64,000 nucleotides of DNA, taken from the NCBI RefSeq assembly GCF_030646165.1, contig NZ_JAUTDO010000006.1, positions 372,001-436,000 on the forward strand, read 5' to 3'. The notes under the pieces are model-generated. The model was not told where the DNA came from and made no database searches. It saw only the letters and a program-made list of their open reading frames with translations. The DNA is from Conexibacter sp. CPCC 206217. Lineage in GTDB: Bacteria > Actinomycetota > Thermoleophilia > Solirubrobacterales > Solirubrobacteraceae. Shown one piece after another: positions 61,512-64,000 of this stretch (positions are counted from its first letter, which is position 1; every line of letters begins with the position of its first letter). Made by a program: the position numbers and the translations under genes.

Positions 61512-62681
61512 CTAGCGCCCCGGCCAGCTCCCCGCTTTTCGGTACGTCTGGACGACCGCTGCGACCCCGGCGCCCGTCGGCTGCGGGCCGCCGAAGTCCG
61601 CCAGCGCGGCCTCGAGCGCCGCGATGCCGGCGACGACGTCGGCCGCGCTGACGCTGCCGAGGTGACCGACCCGCAGCACGTCGGCGCTCAGCGGTCCCTG
61701 GCCGGCGGCGACGACGACGCCGTAGCGCGTCTCCAGATGCGCCGCGAGCGCGCTCGGATCGACGCCGGGCGGCGCTCTCACCGCCGTCACGACGACCCCC
61801 GCGTCGATGTTCTCGCCGAACGGCTCCAAGCCCAGCGCCGCGACCCCCGCCTTGACCGCCGCGGCGTTGAGCCGGTGCAGCGCGAAGACCGCGTCGAGGC
61901 CCTGTTCGCGCAGCCCGCGCAGCGCCGCCGCGAGCCCCTCGATCACCGAGATCGCCGGCGTATACGGGCTCTCCGGGGTGCCCGGTCTGGCCCAGCGGCG
62001 GTACTCGCTGAAGTCCCAGTAGTACGGCGCCGGCGGCAGCTCGCCGTGACGTGCCCAGGCGCGGGCGCCGACGGCTACGAACGACACGCCCGGCGTCGCC
62101 CCGAGCGCCTTCTGCGACGCGCCGACGACGAGGTCGAGCGCGAGCCTGTCGGTGCCGATCGGCAGCGCGCCCGCGGCCGAGACGGCGTCGACCATCAGCA
62201 GCGGCGCCGACGGCGCCGCCGTCACGACGGGCGCGATCGCGGCGAGGTCGTTGACGACGCTGGTCGACGTCTCGGAATGCTGCAGCACGACGCCGCGCGC
62301 GTCCGGCGTGCGCGCCAGGCAGGCCGCCACGTCGTCGGCGCGGACGGCCTCGCCCCAGCGGTAGTCGAGCCGCTCGACTACGAGCCCGGCGCGCGTCGCG
62401 ATCGTCACGACGCGCTCGCCGAAGAAGCCGTTGACGCAGACGACGATCCGCTCGCCCGGCGCGAAGCAGTTGACGATCGCCGCCTCCAGCGCGCCGGTCC
62501 CCGAGGCGGTGTACAGCAGCACCTCGTTGCTGGTCTCCAGCAGCCACTGCAACCCCTCGGTGACCTCGCTCAGCAGCAGCTGGAAGGCGCGCCCGCGGTG
62601 GAACACGGGGTGGCGGCCCTGCGCCTCCAGCACCGCCGCGGGGACGGGCGTCGGACCGGGAGTCAGCCAGGTCTGCGCCAT
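61512..62681 (-). CDS. class V aminotransferase (alanine-glyoxylate type)
   Basis: 389 aa PLP enzyme. N-terminus TWLTPGPTPVPAAVLEAQGRHPVFHRG, GTGALEAAIVNCFAPGE, ETSTSVVNDL, Asp in MVDAVSAAGALP and the PLP Lys in GASQKALGATPG. The pattern is that of serine/alanine-glyoxylate or 2-aminoethylphosphonate-type aminotransferases. The ATG at 62681 starts two bases after the ornithine-cyclodeaminase-family gene; the longer open frame upstream is not homologous. It is third in an operon with that gene and an M24 peptidase. Confidence 0.87.
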   Translation of the reverse strand: MAQTWLTPGPTPVPAAVLEAQGRHPVFHRGRAFQLLLSEVTEGLQWLLETSNEVLLYTASGTGALEAAIVNCFAPGERIVVCVNGFFGERVVTIATRAGLVVERLDYRWGEAVRADDVAACLARTPDARGVVLQHSETSTSVVNDLAAIAPVVTAAPSAPLLMVDAVSAAGALPIGTDRLALDLVVGASQKALGATPGVSFVAVGARAWARHGELPPAPYYWDFSEYRRWARPGTPESPYTPAISVIEGLAAALRGLREQGLDAVFALHRLNAAAVKAGVAALGLEPFGENIDAGVVVTAVRAPPGVDPSALAAHLETRYGVVVAAGQGPLSADVLRVGHLGSVSAADVVAGIAALEAALADFGGPQPTGAGVAAVVQTYRKAGSWPGR

Positions 62682-62683
62682 CG

Positions 62684-63685
62684 CTACTCCAGCACCTCGC
62701 GCGCGCCGAGGTCGGCCAGCACGCCGATCCCCTCGCGCTCGGCCGCCCGCCACACGTGCACGGCGCAGACGATGTCCTGGATCGCGACGCCGGAGGAGTC
62801 GAACAGCGTGATCTCGTCGTCGTCGCGACGGCCGACCGTCCCGTCGAGGACCGCGCCGAGGTCCGGCCCGAGATCGTCCGCGGTGACGGTCCCGGCCTCC
62901 AGCGCGACCGCGAACTTGCCGTCGTGCAGCGTCTCCTCGCGGCCGTCGCCGATCACGCGGCAGGCGGCCAGCAGGTCGCTCTCCAGCTCGGTTCTGATGC
63001 CGATCGCGTTGACGTGCTGGCCGGGCTCCAGGTGCTCGCGCCGGACGACCGGCACGGGCGAGTTGGTCGCCGTCACGACGATCTCGGCGCCGGCGGTCGC
63101 CTCCGCAGTCGTCGCGACCGCGTTCGCGTCGATCCCGAGCTGCTCGCGCACGCGCTGCGCGAACGCCTCGCGCCGCACCGGCGAGCGCGACGTCACGCGG
63201 ACCGACTCCAGCGCCGGGAAGCGCGCCTTGTGCGCGAGCACCGCGTACCACGCCAGCGCGCCGGTCCCGACCATCCCGAGCGAGCGCGTCGCGCCCGGCC
63301 GCGCGAGCGCCTCCGTCGCGACCGCGGCGCCGGCCGCCGTGCGCACCGCGGTGATGTAGACCGAGTCCATGATCGCCAGCGGGGTGCCGTCCTCGTCGTC
63401 GAACAGCAGCAGCAACGAGCCGAGGTTCCTGCCGGGCGGATTCTTCGGGAAGCGCGCCAGCACCTTCACGCCGAGGCCGCCGGAGGAGCCGTCCCAGCCG
63501 GCCAGCAGCTTCAGCCAGCCGCGCTGCTCGCCGGGCAGCCGCAGCCACGCGCTCGGCGCGGCCTGCGTGAGGCCGCGCCCGAGCGCGAGGAACGCGTCGC
63601 GCTGCAGGTCGATCGCCGCCTCGACGCTGAGCAGGTGGCGGACGTCGGGCATCCCCAGTATGCGCGTCAGCACGGTGTCGCTCAT
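62684..63685 (-). CDS. ornithine cyclodeaminase/mu-crystallin family protein
   Basis: 333 aa. NAD-fold motif SLGMVGTGALAWYAVLA, substrate region GVKVLARFPKNPPGRNLGSLLLLFDDEDGTPLAIMDSVYITAVRTAAGAAVATE and NAIGIRTELESDL. The family includes ornithine cyclodeaminase, alanine dehydrogenase, ketimine reductase and EutC of ectoine use. Pairing with an M24 peptidase (ATGA overlap at 63682-63685) recalls the eutD-eutC arrangement, but that is only a suggestion. Confidence 0.87.
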   Translation of the reverse strand: MSDTVLTRILGMPDVRHLLSVEAAIDLQRDAFLALGRGLTQAAPSAWLRLPGEQRGWLKLLAGWDGSSGGLGVKVLARFPKNPPGRNLGSLLLLFDDEDGTPLAIMDSVYITAVRTAAGAAVATEALARPGATRSLGMVGTGALAWYAVLAHKARFPALESVRVTSRSPVRREAFAQRVREQLGIDANAVATTAEATAGAEIVVTATNSPVPVVRREHLEPGQHVNAIGIRTELESDLLAACRVIGDGREETLHDGKFAVALEAGTVTADDLGPDLGAVLDGTVGRRDDDEITLFDSSGVAIQDIVCAVHVWRAAEREGIGVLADLGAREVLE

Positions 63686-64000
63686 GCGCCCATCACGTAG
63701 AGGCCGGGATCGGGCTCGGAGAGGACCTCGCAGCCGTCCGCGGTGATCAGCACGTCCTCCTCGGAGCCGTAGGTCATGCCGCCCTCGGGCAGGTACGCCT
63801 CGCACGACAGGACCATGCCGGGCAGCAGCACGTCGTCGCTGTCGAGGCGCACGAACGGCGGCTCGCTGGAGGCGATCCCGAGGCCGTGGCAGAGGTGCAT
63901 GTACGGCGGGCCGAGGTAGTTGCCGATCTTCTCGTCGCCGTACCCCAGCTCGTGGTAGAGCCGGACCATGTGCTCCATCACGGCTCTGAACGACTCGCCG
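63682..64000 (-). CDS. M24-family peptidase, partial (5' end outside window)
   Basis: C-terminal 105 or so residues only; the frame runs off the window end. Metal-ligand motifs are intact here: His in LCHGLGIASSEPP, Glu in MVLSCEAYLPEGG and Glu in YGSEEDVLIT. It therefore looks like a true metallo-aminopeptidase/ectoine-hydrolase-type enzyme, unlike the two other M24 proteins in the window. It overlaps the ornithine-cyclodeaminase-family gene by four bases. Confidence 0.85.
   Translation of the reverse strand, partial: GESFRAVMEHMVRLYHELGYGDEKIGNYLGPPYMHLCHGLGIASSEPPFVRLDSDDVLLPGMVLSCEAYLPEGGMTYGSEEDVLITADGCEVLSEPDPGLYVMGA

Overview
The window is very GC-rich DNA with tightly packed genes, start/stop overlaps (ATGA, GTGA) and actinobacterial gene families throughout: propane-type diiron monooxygenase, LacI and IclR regulators, NarL-type two-component genes. 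Arginine is often encoded by AGA despite the high GC content, even in a gene likely to be well expressed. This fits a deep-branching actinobacterium of the Solirubrobacterales/Thermoleophilia type (Conexibacter-like). That placement is inference from composition and gene content; no rRNA is present.

Region 1 (about 0.27-13.8 kb): after a fused membrane/spermidine-synthase-like gene, a minus-strand operon encodes a group 5/6 soluble diiron monooxygenase (prmA, prmB, prmC, prmD). It is followed by an amidohydrolase, a DUF59 iron-sulfur assembly-type protein, a zinc alcohol dehydrogenase, a dedicated GroEL-like chaperonin and a YaaH-family acetate transporter. An IclR regulator and a GAF/winged-helix activator-like regulator lie just upstream. 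The set reads as oxidation of propane or another short alkane/ketone to alcohol, then to acetate-level products.

Region 2 (about 13.8-25.3 kb) is the most interesting part: a probable alpha-1,4-linked (acetyl)galactosamine exopolysaccharide locus. It holds a coiled-coil protein, a PelF-like GT4 glycosyltransferase, a 12-TM PelG-like membrane protein, two GH114 endo-alpha-1,4-polygalactosaminidase-family proteins (one secreted, one not), a large secreted Agd3/CE18-like deacetylase, another secreted protein, and a NarL-type two-component system. Three of the promoter regions share a composite DNA element (a GTTCA-TGAAC palindrome about 30 bp before a GGCCC(A)TTGG box). The locus combines parts known separately from bacterial Pel and fungal galactosaminogalactan systems.

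Region 3 (about 25.3-29.2 kb): an alkylsulfatase-type metallo-hydrolase, a decayed GH18 chitinase remnant and a LacI regulator with an odd Ala/Arg-rich tail.

Region 4 (about 29.2-57.1 kb): a large catabolic island. Seven intergenic regions carry LacI-type operators (consensus TGCAAACGATTGC), usually beside a TTGACN-17/18-TAGCCT-like promoter. It encodes an EamA transporter, a metal hydrolase, a CrtI-like FAD oxidoreductase, a molybdenum hydroxylase (large, medium and small subunits plus CoxG), two M24 'pita-bread' hydrolases, a 3-hydroxyisobutyrate dehydrogenase-like enzyme, a 2-oxoacid dehydrogenase (E1 alpha, E1 beta, E2), an aldehyde dehydrogenase, MFS and TSUP transporters, an ABC uptake system, a pseudooxynicotine-hydrolase-like enzyme, a Gfo/Idh/MocA dehydrogenase, an alpha/beta hydrolase, a second LacI and a carboxymuconolactone-decarboxylase-family protein. 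I infer a regulon for an unidentified, possibly N-heterocyclic, substrate.

Region 5 (57.2-64 kb): Lgt, a zinc-type ABC binding lipoprotein behind a Zur-like box, a chemoreceptor, then an aminotransferase, an ornithine-cyclodeaminase-family protein and an M24 peptidase cut by the window edge. No tRNA, rRNA, CRISPR array or insertion sequence was recognised.
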